NCBI RefSeq assembly: GCF_018736105.1
Contig: NZ_CP076135.1
Coordinates: 2,602,001-2,666,000 of the forward strand
DNA from: Bradyrhizobium sediminis
GTDB taxonomy: Bacteria; Pseudomonadota; Alphaproteobacteria; Rhizobiales; Xanthobacteraceae
Reading direction: 5' to 3'
Length of the DNA: 64,000 bases
The notes below the pieces were generated by a model. The model was not told the DNA's origin. It did not search any database and worked only from the letters and a program-made list of their open reading frames with translations. The position numbers were made by a program, and so were the translations under genes. This document shows, piece by piece, positions 8,200 through 17,385 of this stretch; the first letter of the stretch is position 1; every line of letters begins with the position of its first letter.

Positions 8200-11100
8200 T
8201 CAGCTACACCCCGTCGTACTTCCACACGTATCGCACTTCATGCAGGTCCCATTCCGCACCAGCGTGAAATTCCCGCACTCGCCGCACATCTCGCCTTCGT
8301 AGCCTTTGGCCTTCGCTTCCGCCCGGCGTTCGGCCTTGGACGGGGCCGCCTGTTGCGCAGCACCCGACTTGCTCCACTGCAGCGCTTCCAGCTTCTCGGT
8401 CGGCGACAGCTCGTGCTGGGCTTCCTGCTTCAGCGCGACGGCGCCTTCGACCGCGTCGGCGGCGCGGGCGGTCGGGCCGGCGGACCCGATCGAAGTCACG
8501 TTGCCGGAAGTCCGCGCATCGGCCGCGGGCTCGCTGCCGCTGCGCATGACGACGAGATTGTCGGTGCGCGAGCGGGTCAGGCCCTTCGACAGGTACTTGT
8601 TGTTGGGCTGCTCCGGCTGCCGACCTTCGTCGACGCCCTTGCCGATGGCGTCGAAGTTGGACTCGGTGGGGTCGACATGGGCGAGGTCGAACCGGCTCAT
8701 GTAGCTGACCGCGAGTTCGCGGAACACGTAGTCGATGATCGAGGTCGCGTATTTGATCGAGTCGTTGCCCTGCACCGGGCCGTTCGGCTCGAAGCGGGTG
8801 AAGGTGAAGGCGTCGACATACTCCTCGAGCGGCACGCCGTATTGCAGGCCGAGCGAGACCGCGATCGCGAAGTTGTTGATGATGGAGCGAAGCGCCGCGC
8901 CTTCCTTGTGCATGTCGATGAAGATCTCACCTAACCTGCCGTCGTCATATTCGCCGGTGCGCAAATAGACCTTGTGCCCGCCGACCACGGCCTTCTGGGT
9001 GTAGCCCTTGCGGCGATCCGGCATGCGCTCGCGTTCGCGCATCACGACGATGCGCTCGACCAGCCGCTCCACCACCTTTTCCGAAAACGCGGCGGTGCGC
9101 GCGGCCATCGGCTTCTCCATGAAGCTATCGATCGCGTCGTCTTCCTCGTCGTCGTCGCTGATCAGCTGCGAGTTGAGGGGTTGCGACAGCTTCGAGCCGT
9201 CGCGGTAGAGCGCGTTGGCCTTCAGCGCCAGCTTCCAGGACAGGAGATAGGCTTCCTTGCAGTCCTCCACCGTGGCGTCGTTCGGCATGTTGATGGTTTT
9301 CGAGATCGCGCCCGAGATGAACGGCTGCGACGCGGCCATCATGCGGATGTGGCTCTCGACCGACAGATAGCGCTTGCCGATCTTGCCGCAGGGATTGGCG
9401 CAGTCGAACACGCTGTAGTGCTCGGCCTTCAGGTGCGGCGCGCCTTCCACCGTCATCGCGCCGCAGATGTGCACGTTGGCGGCCTCGATCTCGCGCCTGG
9501 TGAACCCGATCGCGCCGAGCAGGTCGAAATTCGGCGCGGCGATGGCTTCCGGCTCGAGCTTCAGCGTGTCGCGCAGGAAATCCTCGCCGAAGGTCCACTT
9601 GTTGAAGGCGAACTTGATGTCGAAGGCGGTGGGCAGGGCGGCTTCCACCTTTGCGAGAGCTTCGTCGGTGAAGCCCTTGGCTTTCAAGGTGGAAACGTTG
9701 ATGGCAGGCGCGTTGGAGAGCGAGCCGTGGCCGACCGCGTAGGCCTCGATCTCGGCGATGTCGCTCTCGCGATAGCCGAGCGCGCGCAGCGCTTCCGGCA
9801 CGGCGCGGTTGATGATCTTCCAGTAGCCGCCGCCGGCGAGCTTCTTGAATTTCACCAGCGCGAAGTCGGGCTCGATGCCGGTGGTGTCGCAATCCATCAC
9901 GAGGCCGATGGTGCCGGTCGGCGCCACCACGGTGGTTTGGGCGTTGCGGTAGCCGTTGATTTCGCCCAGTTCGAGCGCCTTGTCCCAGGCGGCCCTGGCG
10001 TGCTCGACGAGGTCGGCCTGCCTGCAGGAGGCGTGATCGAGCGGCACCGGCGAGACCGCCAGCGCCTCGTAGCCCCGGCTTTCACCGTGCGCGGCGCGGC
10101 GGTGGTTGCGGATCACCCGCAGCATGTGCGCGGCGTTCTTCTTGTAGCCGGGGAAGGGGCCGAGCTCCTTGGCCATCTCGGCCGAGGTCGCATAGGCCAC
10201 GCCGGTCATGATCGCACTGAGCGCGCCGCACAGCGCGCGGCCTTCCTTCGAGTCGTAGGACAGGCCCATGGTCATCAACAACCCGCCGATATTGGCGAAG
10301 CCGAGGCCGAGGGTGCGGAACTCGTAGGACAGCTCCGCGATCGCCTTCGACGGGAACTGGGCCATCATCACGGAGATTTCGAGCACGATGGTCCACAAGC
10401 GGCAGAGGTGCTCGTAGGAGTCGACGTCGAAGTGCTTGGTCGAGGTGTTGTAGAAGGTGATGAGGTTGGCCGACGCCAGGTTGCAGGCGGTGTCGTCCAG
10501 GAACATGTATTCCGAGCACGGATTGGAGGCGCGGATCTCGCCGGACGCCTTGCAGGTGTGCCAGTCGTTCATGGTGGTGTTGAAGTGCAGGCCGGGATCG
10601 GCGCTCGCCCAGGCGGCGTGGCCGATTTTTTCCCAGAGGTCGCGCGCCTTCAGCGTCTTCGTCACCTTCTTGCTGGTGCGGCCGATCAGGTTCCAGTCGC
10701 CGTCGGTCTCCACCGCGCGCAGGAAGTCGTCCTTCAGCGAGACCGAGTTGTTGGAGTTCTGGCCGGAGACGGTGAGGTAGGCCTCCGAATCCCAGTCGGT
10801 GTCGTAGACCGGGAAATCGATCTCCTTGTAGCCTTGCTTCGCAAACTGGATGACGCGCTTGATCATGGGGTCGGTGACCATGGCGCGGCGGGCGAGCTTG
10901 ATCTCGCGGCGCAGCGCCGGGTTCTTTTCGGGATCGAAGCAGTCGTCGCCCGAGCCTTCGCAGTTGACGCAGGCCTTCAGCACCGCCTTGAGGTGCTTCT
11001 GGTTCAGCTTGGAGCCGGTGACGAGGGCGGCGACCTTCTGCTCCTCCTTCACCTTCCAGTCGATATAGGTCTCGATGTCGGGGTGGTCGGCGTCGACCAC

Positions 11101-11946
11101 CACCATCTTGGCGGCGCGGCGGGTGGTGCCGCCGGACTTGATCGCGCCCGCGGCGCGGTCGCCGATCTTGAGGAAGCTCATCAGGCCGCTCGAGCGGCCG
11201 CCGCCGGACAGGCGTTCGCCTTCGCCGCGCAGCCGGGAGAAGTTGGAGCCGGTGCCGGAGCCGTATTTGAACAGGCGCGCCTCGCGCACCCAGAGGTCCA
11301 TGATGCCACCCTCGTTGACGAGGTCGTCATTGACGCCCTGGATGAAGCAGGCGTGCGGCTGCGGGTGCTCGTAGGACGATTTCGATTTGGTCAATTTGCC
11401 GGTGAAGGGATCGACGTAATAATGGCCCTGGCCGGGGCCGTCGACGCCGTAGGCCCAGTGCAGCCCGGTGTTGAACCATTGCGGCGAGTTCGGCGCGACC
11501 ATCTGCTTGGCCAGCATGAAGCGCAGCTCGTCATAGAAGGCCTGCGCGTCTTGTTCGGAAGCGCCGAAGTAGCCGCCCTTCCAGCCCCAATAGGTCCAGC
11601 AGCCGGCCAGCCGATCGAACACCTGCTTGGCCGAGAGCTCGCTGACATAGCGCTCGTTCTCGGGCAGGGTGGCGAGCGCGTCGCTGTCGGGCACCGAGCG
11701 CCACAGAAAGGACGGCACGGTCTCTTCCTCGACCTTCTTCAGGCGTGCGGCGACGCCGGCCTTGCGGAAATACTTCTGCGCCAGCACGTCGGAGGCGACC
11801 TGCGACCAGAATTCCGGAACCTCGACGTTCTCCAGCCGGAACACCACCGAGCCATCGGGGTTGCGGATCTCCGATGTCGTCATTCTGAAATCAATGCCAG
11901 CGTAGGGTGACTGGCCTGCCGTGGTGTTGCGCCGCTCGATTCGCAT
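8200..11946 (-). CDS. nrdJ: Adenosylcobalamin-dependent (class II) ribonucleoside reductase
   Basis: A 1248-residue enzyme that reduces ribonucleotides to deoxyribonucleotides using coenzyme B12, in the cytoplasm and independent of oxygen. Motifs seen are [30 protein letters not shown], the active-site segment [20 protein letters not shown], and [16 protein letters not shown] [20 protein letters not shown]-terminal Cys-rich zinc ribbon ([20 protein letters not shown]) resembles the regenerating Cys tail. The ATG at 11946 ([12 protein letters not shown]) fits the usual Rhizobiales start; an upstream in-frame ATG at 12030 would add 28 unconserved residues. I found no cobalamin riboswitch by eye upstream. 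A long antisense frame over this gene is a composition artefact. Confidence 0.97.
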   Translation of the reverse strand: MRIERRNTTAGQSPYAGIDFRMTTSEIRNPDGSVVFRLENVEVPEFWSQVASDVLAQKYFRKAGVAARLKKVEEETVPSFLWRSVPDSDALATLPENERYVSELSAKQVFDRLAGCWTYWGWKGGYFGASEQDAQAFYDELRFMLAKQMVAPNSPQWFNTGLHWAYGVDGPGQGHYYVDPFTGKLTKSKSSYEHPQPHACFIQGVNDDLVNEGGIMDLWVREARLFKYGSGTGSNFSRLRGEGERLSGGGRSSGLMSFLKIGDRAAGAIKSGGTTRRAAKMVVVDADHPDIETYIDWKVKEEQKVAALVTGSKLNQKHLKAVLKACVNCEGSGDDCFDPEKNPALRREIKLARRAMVTDPMIKRVIQFAKQGYKEIDFPVYDTDWDSEAYLTVSGQNSNNSVSLKDDFLRAVETDGDWNLIGRTSKKVTKTLKARDLWEKIGHAAWASADPGLHFNTTMNDWHTCKASGEIRASNPCSEYMFLDDTACNLASANLITFYNTSTKHFDVDSYEHLCRLWTIVLEISVMMAQFPSKAIAELSYEFRTLGLGFANIGGLLMTMGLSYDSKEGRALCGALSAIMTGVAYATSAEMAKELGPFPGYKKNAAHMLRVIRNHRRAAHGESRGYEALAVSPVPLDHASCRQADLVEHARAAWDKALELGEINGYRNAQTTVVAPTGTIGLVMDCDTTGIEPDFALVKFKKLAGGGYWKIINRAVPEALRALGYRESDIAEIEAYAVGHGSLSNAPAINVSTLKAKGFTDEALAKVEAALPTAFDIKFAFNKWTFGEDFLRDTLKLEPEAIAAPNFDLLGAIGFTRREIEAANVHICGAMTVEGAPHLKAEHYSVFDCANPCGKIGKRYLSVESHIRMMAASQPFISGAISKTINMPNDATVEDCKEAYLLSWKLALKANALYRDGSKLSQPLNSQLISDDDEEDDAIDSFMEKPMAARTAAFSEKVVERLVERIVVMRERERMPDRRKGYTQKAVVGGHKVYLRTGEYDDGRLGEIFIDMHKEGAALRSIINNFAIAVSLGLQYGVPLEEYVDAFTFTRFEPNGPVQGNDSIKYATSIIDYVFRELAVSYMSRFDLAHVDPTESNFDAIGKGVDEGRQPEQPNNKYLSKGLTRSRTDNLVVMRSGSEPAADARTSGNVTSIGSAGPTARAADAVEGAVALKQEAQHELSPTEKLEALQWSKSGAAQQAAPSKAERRAEAKAKGYEGEMCGECGNFTLVRNGTCMKCDTCGSTTGCS

Positions 11947-11990
11947 ATTGGTCGTGCCCCGTTCTTGTGTTTTCCTTGAGCGAACCTCCC

Positions 11991-12017
11991 GGACCAAAGT
12001 TGCAGGCAACTTTGTCC
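11991..12017 (-). other. Hairpin in the nrdJ leader
   Basis: An almost perfect stem (GGACCAAAGTTG against CAACTTTGTCC, one base unpaired) lies 45-71 bases upstream of the nrdJ ATG. It would form in the leader RNA just before a GGGAGG-like purine stretch, so it could influence translation. Its function is unproven. Confidence 0.4.
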
Positions 12018-12301
12018 GAGGGACCCGCAAGCTCTACCGGTGGATCCGGCCCTGTTTCTCTACGCACGTCCTGGCGGGAGCGCCGGCTCCGGTTCAGGTC
12101 ACGCTTTCAACGCCCCAACTCGTCAATCCAACTCGTCTACCTGGGCCGAATTCCGGCCCGTTCTTGGCGCCCCAAGGTCTCCAAATTCCGGGACAAAAAA
12201 GCCCAGCCCCGCTGCCTCAACCGGCCGGCGAAGTGGTCAATTCAGGAACCCATCTGGGAGCGACCGGCGGGACCCAAACACACTCGCGCCGAACAGGATG
12301 A

Positions 12302-12331
12302 AAGCTAGGACAACTCGCTCGCGCCCGTCAA
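12302..12331 (-). promoter_or_regulatory. Candidate nrdJ promoter
   Basis: On the minus strand, TTGACG (12326-12331) and TAGCTT (12302-12307) are separated by 18 bases, a reasonable housekeeping-sigma pattern. It would give a leader of about 350 bases. This is by-eye evidence only. Confidence 0.35.
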
Positions 12332-12356
12332 GGATTAGTACGAGTTTCTGAATCAA

Positions 12357-12372
12357 ATACTAAATATGGTGC
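12357..12372. promoter_or_regulatory. Candidate NrdR box
   Basis: ATACTAAATATGGTGC matches 12 of 16 positions of the NrdR-box consensus as I remember it (acaCwAtATaTwGtgt). It sits 26 bases upstream of the candidate -35. NrdR represses ribonucleotide reductase genes when dATP is high. Confidence 0.35.
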
Positions 12373-12502
12373 AAAGCGGGGGAAAACAGGGGGCGCCGAG
12401 GCCCGCTGATGCCTGCAAGTATCAGTGAGTCCTCAGGGATTCCCAAGTTAAAAAAATCTGTTTTGGTGAACCGGTTCCGGCTTCACCCCGCTGTTCACAG
12501 GG

Positions 12503-12518
12503 CAACTATATTTTGCGC
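12503..12518. promoter_or_regulatory. Second, weaker NrdR-like box
   Basis: The core CTATATTTTG matches 9 of 10 positions of the NrdR core, but the flanks match poorly. It is 146 bases from the other candidate, unlike the usual closely spaced pair, which lowers confidence. The 12020-12657 interval otherwise holds no gene I can support. Confidence 0.25.
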
Positions 12519-12657
12519 CTCGAGGGCCCCTCGGGGGTTGCTCCTTCGAGACTCACGTGACGCTACGGAGATGTCCGGGCAGGCATGTCCGCCGGCCGAT
12601 GGTCGGGAGCCCGGATAAGCGGCATGGTGCCTCCGATTCCACCGGTCGACTCACCCC

Positions 12658-13557
12658 ATGAAGCTGCAAAATCCGACGGCGGCGCGTGCACCCATCACGC
12701 CCGCGGGCCTCCTGTTCCTCGCCATCACCTCGGTGGGCTGGGGCTTCAACTGGCCGGTCACCAAATACCTGTTGAGCGAACTGCCGCCGCTGACGCTGCG
12801 CGGGGTCACCGGCGTGATCGGCGCCTGCCTGCTGGCGGCGCTGGCGCTGTTGCGCCGGCAGAGCCTGACGGTGGATCGCGCGCTGTGGCCGCGGCTGATG
12901 CTGGCGGCGCTGCTCAATGTCACCGGCTGGATGGTGCTGATGGGGCTGGCGCTGCTCTGGCTGCCCGCCAGCGAGGCGGCGCTGATCGCCTACACCATGC
13001 CGGTGTGGGCCTCCATGCTGGCCTGGCCGGTGCTCGGCGAGCGGCCGACGGTGCTGCGCACCATCGCGCTGGTGATGGCGTTTGCGGGGCTCGCCGCCAT
13101 CATGGGCGGCAACGGCATCACCGCGAGCGCTGCGAAGCTGCCGGGTATCGTCATGGCGCTCGGCGGCGCGATCGGATTCGCGCTCGGCACCGTGCTCGCC
13201 AAGAAGTATCCGCTGCAGATGGCGCCGATCCCGGCGGCAGCCTGGCAGATCGGGCTGGGCTGTTTTCCGATCGCGATCGTCGGCCTCCTGATCGAGACCA
13301 GCCATGTCGCCGCGATCACGCCGCTCGGCTGGTGGCTGTTGTTCTATTCCACCGTGATCCAGTTCTGCATCGCCTATGTGGCGTGGTTCGCGGCGCTGGC
13401 GCGGCTGCCGGCGTCGGTGGCGGCGATCGGCACCATGGCGGTGCCTGTGATCGGCGTGGTGGCCTCGGCGGTGGCGCTGCACGAGCCGCTCGGCCCCGGC
13501 CAGATCGCGGCATTGATCTTCACGCTCGCGGGCGTGGTACTGGCGACGCGGTCATGA
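12658..13557 (+). CDS. EamA/DMT-family transporter, first of a tandem pair
   Basis: A 299-residue protein with about ten hydrophobic helices arranged as two EamA repeats. Typical motifs are SVGWGFNWPVTKYLL near the N-terminus and GEP-like HEPLGPGQ near the C-terminus. DMT carriers usually export amino acids or other metabolites; the substrate cannot be read from sequence. Its TGA overlaps the ATG of the next gene (ATGA at 13554-13557), so the two are probably translationally coupled and may form a heterodimer. Confidence 0.85.
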   Translation: MKLQNPTAARAPITPAGLLFLAITSVGWGFNWPVTKYLLSELPPLTLRGVTGVIGACLLAALALLRRQSLTVDRALWPRLMLAALLNVTGWMVLMGLALLWLPASEAALIAYTMPVWASMLAWPVLGERPTVLRTIALVMAFAGLAAIMGGNGITASAAKLPGIVMALGGAIGFALGTVLAKKYPLQMAPIPAAAWQIGLGCFPIAIVGLLIETSHVAAITPLGWWLLFYSTVIQFCIAYVAWFAALARLPASVAAIGTMAVPVIGVVASAVALHEPLGPGQIAALIFTLAGVVLATRS

Positions 13558-14453
13558 CGGCTTCGCCCAGCACGCGCGCGGCGCACCGGATCTCGCCGCT
13601 CGGTCTTCTGTTCCTCGCCGTCACCTCGGTCGGCTGGGGGCTGAATTTCCCGATCATGAAGAACCTGCTCTCGGAGTGGCCGCCGCTGTCGTCGCGCGGG
13701 CTGAGCGGCCTGATCGGCGCTGCGGCGCTGGCGCTGTTCGCGGTGGCGCGGCGGGAGAGCCTGGCCGCGCCGCGGCCGATGTGGTCGCGGCTGGTCCTGG
13801 TATCGGTGCTGACGATCGGCGGCTGGGTCGCCTTCATGGGGCTGGCGCTGTTGTGGCTCAATGCCAGCGAGGCGGCGGTGCTCGCGATTTCGATACCGGT
13901 GTGGGTGGCGCTATTGGCGTGGCCGGTGCTGGGCGAGCGGCTGTCGCTGCTGCGGGCGATTTCGCTCGCCGTCGCGCTCGCCGGCATCGCCGTGCTGATC
14001 GGCGGCAACGGTATCGACGCCAGCCTGGAAAAGCTGCCGGGATTCCTGTGCGTGCTGGCGGGCGCGATCAGCGTCGCGCTCGGGACCGTCCTGACCAAGC
14101 ATTTCCCGCTGGCGATGCCGCCGCTGTCGCTGGCGGCCTGGCAGATCGGCATCGGCTGCCTGCCGATCGCGATCGTCGGGCTGATCGTCGAGCAGCCGCA
14201 TCTGGCGGCGCTGTCCAGCGTCGGCTGGGCGTCGATGGCCTATATGACGCTGATCCAGTTCTGCCTGTGTTACGTCTGCTGGTTCGCCGCACTGGAGCGA
14301 TTGCCGGCGGCGACCGCATCGATCGGCACCCTGCTGGTGCCTGTGATCGGCGTGCTGTCGGCCGGCGCCATGCTGCACGAGCCGCTGGGATTTCGCGAAA
14401 TCACGGCATTGGTGGTGACGCTCGGCGGCGTCACCATGGCGCTGCGGTCCTGA
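13554..14453 (+). CDS. EamA/DMT-family transporter, second of a tandem pair
   Basis: A 299-residue paralogue of the gene before it. Near-identical stretches line up along the whole length (SVGWGLNFPIMKNLL against SVGWGFNWPVTKYLL; GLALLWLNASEAA against GLALLWLPASEAA), which shows a local duplication. It has about ten hydrophobic helices in two EamA repeats. The start overlaps the upstream stop by four bases. Substrate is unknown. Confidence 0.85.
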   Translation: MTASPSTRAAHRISPLGLLFLAVTSVGWGLNFPIMKNLLSEWPPLSSRGLSGLIGAAALALFAVARRESLAAPRPMWSRLVLVSVLTIGGWVAFMGLALLWLNASEAAVLAISIPVWVALLAWPVLGERLSLLRAISLAVALAGIAVLIGGNGIDASLEKLPGFLCVLAGAISVALGTVLTKHFPLAMPPLSLAAWQIGIGCLPIAIVGLIVEQPHLAALSSVGWASMAYMTLIQFCLCYVCWFAALERLPAATASIGTLLVPVIGVLSAGAMLHEPLGFREITALVVTLGGVTMALRS

Positions 14454-14454
14454 G

Positions 14455-14488
14455 AAAAAGGACGGCGCATCGGCGATGCACCGTCCTT
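14455..14488. terminator. Bidirectional rho-independent terminator
   Basis: A strong stem, AAGGACGGCGCATC / GATGCACCGTCCTT with a GGC loop, lies between convergent genes. On the minus strand it is followed by TTTTTCTC, so it terminates the BA14K gene well. In the plus direction it closes the DMT pair. Confidence 0.8.
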
Positions 14489-14513
14489 GAAGTCCGGAAC
14501 GCCCGGATGCTGT

Positions 14514-15071
14514 TTACGGGCAGGGGTGCCGCAAGCCGTCATAGCCGAGATAGGTGCCCGATCGCGGATCGTAGGAGCGATAGGTCTGCATGCAGTAGGC
14601 CACCGCGTCGTCGCCGACCGGAGGCGCCACCGCGACCGCGCCGTCGTCATAGTATCCGTCGTCGTAATAGCCGTACGGTGCTGCGCCATAATAGCCGTAG
14701 CTCTGCGACGCCAGCGCGCCGCCGATGACGCCGCCGATCACCGCGCCGGGGATGAAGCCGCCGCCACCATGGTAGTGGTGGCGCCGATAGCCGCCGGCGT
14801 AACCGCCGCCGTGCCAGTTTCCGCCGCCGCCGCTAAAGCGCGGTCCCGGAGCGCCGCCGACGTATCCGCCGCCGCCGCCACCGAATTTCATGCCGCCGCC
14901 ACCGCCGATGGCCGGGCCGCCGCCGCGAAAACCACCGCCACCGCCACCGCCACCGCCGCCAACGGCAACGCCGCCACCGCCCTTATCTTGCGCGAAGCTC
15001 TCGCCAGGTGCTGCCAGCGGCAACACCAGGGCCATCGCTGCGGCGATACTCAAAACCTTCAGATCGATCAT
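14514..15071 (-). CDS. Gly-rich BA14K-family exported protein
   Basis: A 185-residue protein. I chose the ATG at 15071 (MIDLKVLSIAAAMALVLPLA) for its GGAG eight bases upstream and its clean signal peptide ending near ESFAQ. Residues about 28-105 are almost all Gly/Ala/Phe (GGGG runs). A small Gly-Ala hydrophobic segment (GAVIGGVIGGALASQ) follows, then Tyr-rich repeats. The C-terminus carries the BA14K signature (YCMQTYRSYDPRSGTYLGYD, ending RHPCP) with its two conserved cysteines. BA14K proteins are surface or periplasmic and have been described as lectin-like in Brucella. Confidence 0.8.
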   Translation of the reverse strand: MIDLKVLSIAAAMALVLPLAAPGESFAQDKGGGGVAVGGGGGGGGGGFRGGGPAIGGGGGMKFGGGGGGYVGGAPGPRFSGGGGNWHGGGYAGGYRRHHYHGGGGFIPGAVIGGVIGGALASQSYGYYGAAPYGYYDDGYYDDGAVAVAPPVGDDAVAYCMQTYRSYDPRSGTYLGYDGLRHPCP

Positions 15072-15332
15072 TCTCGGCTCCATCCACCGGACTTCGTTTA
15101 AACCCTCGGGGAGGGCGGACGTTCCCGGGCCCGGCACCCATCGTGCGCGGCCTCCAGACTGCCCAATGGGAACTGTATCCTGAATGAACAAATTAAGCCC
15201 TTTCCGCGACATCCGGTCACTTAAAGGTGTTGGCTGCGGCCCCGGCCGGTCCGGGCGAGGCCGGACGAAACTGGACAATCGGGCCTGCCGATGGCATCAG
15301 GACCCCCAACTGTTCTCGAACCGGCCGCGCTT

Positions 15333-15743
15333 ATGAAACTGTTTCTGCTCAAGCTCTTCACATGGTGGAATGGCCAGACTTTCGGCACGCAATTGTGGAC
15401 CTGGCGGTTCGGCGAGCTGGTCGGCACCGACGAGCAGGGCAACCGCTATTACCGCACCAAGGGGCGCAAGATCGATCCCACGCTCGGCTTCGAGCGGCGC
15501 TGGGTGGTCTATAACGGCTATGCCGAGGCCACCCGCGTGCCGCCGTCCTGGCACGGCTGGCTGCATCACACCGTCGACACAGCCCCGACCGAAGAGAGCT
15601 ACACCCCGCGCGAATGGGAAAAGCCGCACGTCCCCAACATGACCGGGACGCCTTCGGCCTACCGCCCGTCCGGCTCGACGCTGGCGAGCGGCCGCCGTCC
15701 CAAGGCCACCGGCGACTACCAGCCCTGGACCCCCGGCAACTGA
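15333..15743 (+). CDS. NADH:ubiquinone oxidoreductase NDUFA12-like subunit
   Basis: A 136-residue protein homologous to the mitochondrial complex I accessory subunit NDUFA12 (B17.2). Motifs seen are FTWWNGQTFGTQLWTW, GNRYYRTK, RRWVVYNGYAEATRVP and WHGWLHHTVDTAP. Alphaproteobacterial complex I carries this supernumerary subunit peripherally. I chose the ATG at 15333; an upstream ATG at 15291 adds 14 unconserved residues. The nuo operon is not in the window, so this gene is unlinked to it. Confidence 0.9.
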   Translation: MKLFLLKLFTWWNGQTFGTQLWTWRFGELVGTDEQGNRYYRTKGRKIDPTLGFERRWVVYNGYAEATRVPPSWHGWLHHTVDTAPTEESYTPREWEKPHVPNMTGTPSAYRPSGSTLASGRRPKATGDYQPWTPGN

Positions 15744-15797
15744 GCTTCCGATAAATCAGCCAGGGGCGACGGCTCCGGCCTCTTGCGGATTGACATA

Positions 15798-15811
15798 AGT
15801 GTATTTACACT
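15798..15811. promoter_or_regulatory. Operator palindrome in the marR-type promoter
   Basis: AGTGTA-TT-TACACT has perfect 6-base arms. It begins 3 bases after a consensus -35 hexamer (TTGACA, 15790-15795), so a bound dimer would block RNA polymerase. A closely related site (TGTAATTACA) precedes the downstream membrane-protein gene. This suggests one regulator, most simply the MarR protein encoded between them, controls both. Confidence 0.6.
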
Positions 15812-15817
15812 CATGTC

Positions 15818-16261
15818 ATGAAACGACCGAACGACCCCGATCTTGCGGAATACATGGCCTGCGCCGGCTGCTTCTGCCTGGCGTCGCGGCAGGCGGCGCG
15901 CAAGATCACCCGTCTCTATGACGGCTACATGCAGAAATCGGGGATCCGCATCACCCAGTTCACGATCCTGTCGCAGCTGATGCTGCGCGGCGAAATGCCG
16001 ATCGGCAAGCTCGCGGGGCTGCTGGGGATGGAGCGCACCACGCTGACGCGGAATCTGACGCCGCTCGAAGCCAGGAAATGGATTTCGATCAAGGCCGGCG
16101 ACGATCCGCGCGCGCGCATGATTGCCATCACCGCGCAGGGGCGGGGCGCCGTCCGCCGCGGCTTTCCGTTCTGGTCCGAAGCGCAGGCCCACGTCGCCAG
16201 ATTGCTGGGCGCCGACGGCGAGGCCGCGCTGAAAATTCTGGCTTCCCGCAGCCTGGGGTGA
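15818..16261 (+). CDS. MarR-family transcriptional regulator
   Basis: A 147-residue protein with a MarR winged helix: TRLYDGYMQKSGIRITQFTI, then the recognition region IGKLAGLLGMERTTLTRNLT and the wing around DDPRARMIAITAQG. Two cysteines (CAGC, residues 15-18) near the N-terminus could be a redox or ligand sensor; this is inference. If the TTGACA at 15790 is the -35, transcription would start at or after the ATG at 15818, so translation may begin at the ATG at 15854 (MACAGCFCL). It probably regulates itself and the next gene. Confidence 0.85.
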   Translation: MKRPNDPDLAEYMACAGCFCLASRQAARKITRLYDGYMQKSGIRITQFTILSQLMLRGEMPIGKLAGLLGMERTTLTRNLTPLEARKWISIKAGDDPRARMIAITAQGRGAVRRGFPFWSEAQAHVARLLGADGEAALKILASRSLG

Positions 16262-16304
16262 AACGCAGCCGGCGTGGCGCCGGGCATTCATTCGGTTCGA
16301 TAGG

Positions 16305-16314
16305 TGTAATTACA
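16305..16314. promoter_or_regulatory. Second operator palindrome, before the membrane-protein gene
   Basis: TGTAATTACA is a perfect 10-base palindrome 23 bases upstream of the ATG at 16337. It shares GTGTAnTTACA with the site at 15798-15811. It is followed by an AT-run (TATATATA) that could be a -10 region. Confidence 0.5.
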
Positions 16315-16336
16315 TATATATAACGAGGAGGCTGAC

Positions 16337-17035
16337 ATGCTCGATCTGATTGGTACCACCGTCCTCACCGCTGCGATTGCGGTGAACCTGAATGCCGCCA
16401 TCACCATGATGCCGCTGTCGTCGGCGCAAAAGCTGACCACGGTCGCGATCGCCGGGCTGTGGATCGGGCTCGCCGTCGCGCTGGCGAGTGCCGGGGTTTA
16501 CGCCGTCACCTCGACGCCGGTGCCGGCGATCGGCGTGATGGCCGGATTGCCGCTGGTGGCGGCCACCATCGCGGCGCTGTCGCTGGCGAGCGTGCGCGAG
16601 ACCCTGCTGGCGCTGCCGCTGCCCCTGCTGGTGGGGCTCAACGCGATGCGGGTGTTCGGCGGTTTCTTCCTGCTGCTGGCCGCGCAGGACAGGTTGAGCG
16701 GACCGTTCCCGCAGTCGGCAGGGTGGGGCGACATCATCGTCGGCCTGACCGCGATCCCGCTGACGATGGCGATCGTCCGCCATCCCCAGGGCAACCGCGG
16801 CGCATTGTTCGCATGGAACCTGTTCGGCGCGCTCGACCTGATTGCCGCGGTGACGCTTGGGATCATGTCCGCGCCGGGCTCGCCGCTGCAGATCTTCGGC
16901 GAAACCATCGGGTCCTCCGCCGTCGTGATGCTGCCATGGTCGAACATTCCTACCCTGCTGGTGCCGTTCTACCTGCTGACCCACGGCATCATCTTCGCCA
17001 AACTGCGGCGGGCCAGCCAGGTGGCTGCGGTCTAG
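16337..17035 (+). CDS. Polytopic membrane protein under probable MarR control
   Basis: A 232-residue protein with about six or seven hydrophobic segments (TTVLTAAIAVNLNAAITMMP, LPLVAATIAALSLASVRETL, LFGALDLIAAVTLGIM and others) and no recognised transporter signature. A good GAGGAG lies just before the ATG. It sits 75 bases after the marR-type gene, with an operator palindrome in the gap, so it is a likely target. Function could be efflux or envelope-related; this is only inferred from location. Confidence 0.7.
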   Translation: MLDLIGTTVLTAAIAVNLNAAITMMPLSSAQKLTTVAIAGLWIGLAVALASAGVYAVTSTPVPAIGVMAGLPLVAATIAALSLASVRETLLALPLPLLVGLNAMRVFGGFFLLLAAQDRLSGPFPQSAGWGDIIVGLTAIPLTMAIVRHPQGNRGALFAWNLFGALDLIAAVTLGIMSAPGSPLQIFGETIGSSAVVMLPWSNIPTLLVPFYLLTHGIIFAKLRRASQVAAV

Positions 17036-17320
17036 CCGGTTCCGCCGATGCTGCAGTTGCGCTGAGGCCGTGCCGCGATTGGAGCGGCCTGTGAACAGCG
17101 GGAACAACGGGGACATCTGCGACGGCGTTATTGAGCGCCGGACGCATTGGTGGCTCAATGGGTCATCTTACGGAGATGGGAGACCATCGCGACGGTTCGG
17201 GCAACAGTTCGCGACTGCCCCGGAATGCAGCGGCTGCCGATCAGGATGTGGCTGGGAGATAGGCCCCTGGCGCTGAGGTTCTGAAATCGCCCGTCAATGT
17301 GCAGCTGCCGTAGGACAGGA
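17036..17320. other. Intergenic stretch ending in a strong terminator
   Basis: About 285 bases with no ORF I can support. It is less GC-biased than neighbouring coding DNA and contains small inverted repeats such as TGAGCGCC...GGTGGCTCA near 17131-17157. It could be the 3' UTR of the membrane-protein gene or a small RNA gene whose terminator is the hairpin at 17321-17353. Confidence 0.3.
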
Positions 17321-17353
17321 AAGGCCGTCTGGGAAACCAGGCGGCCTTTTTCT
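17321..17353 (+). terminator. Rho-independent terminator
   Basis: The stem GGCCGTCTGG / CCAGGCGGCC with a GAAA tetraloop is followed by TTTTTCTT on the plus strand, a textbook intrinsic terminator. The nearest plus-strand gene ends about 285 bases upstream, so an intervening transcript is possible. Confidence 0.85.
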
Positions 17354-17385
17354 TCAAAGCCGATTCTGATCGGCGGATCGAACGG

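Noticed and set aside
8974..11910. A 978-codon open frame on the plus strand opposite nrdJ
   Set aside because: It lies exactly antisense to nrdJ in GC-rich DNA, has low-complexity Gly/Val/Arg/His content and no domain. It is a composition shadow.
12020..12657. Cobalamin riboswitch upstream of nrdJ
   Set aside because: I could not locate the B12-box or the conserved core motifs by eye on the minus strand, so no feature is claimed.
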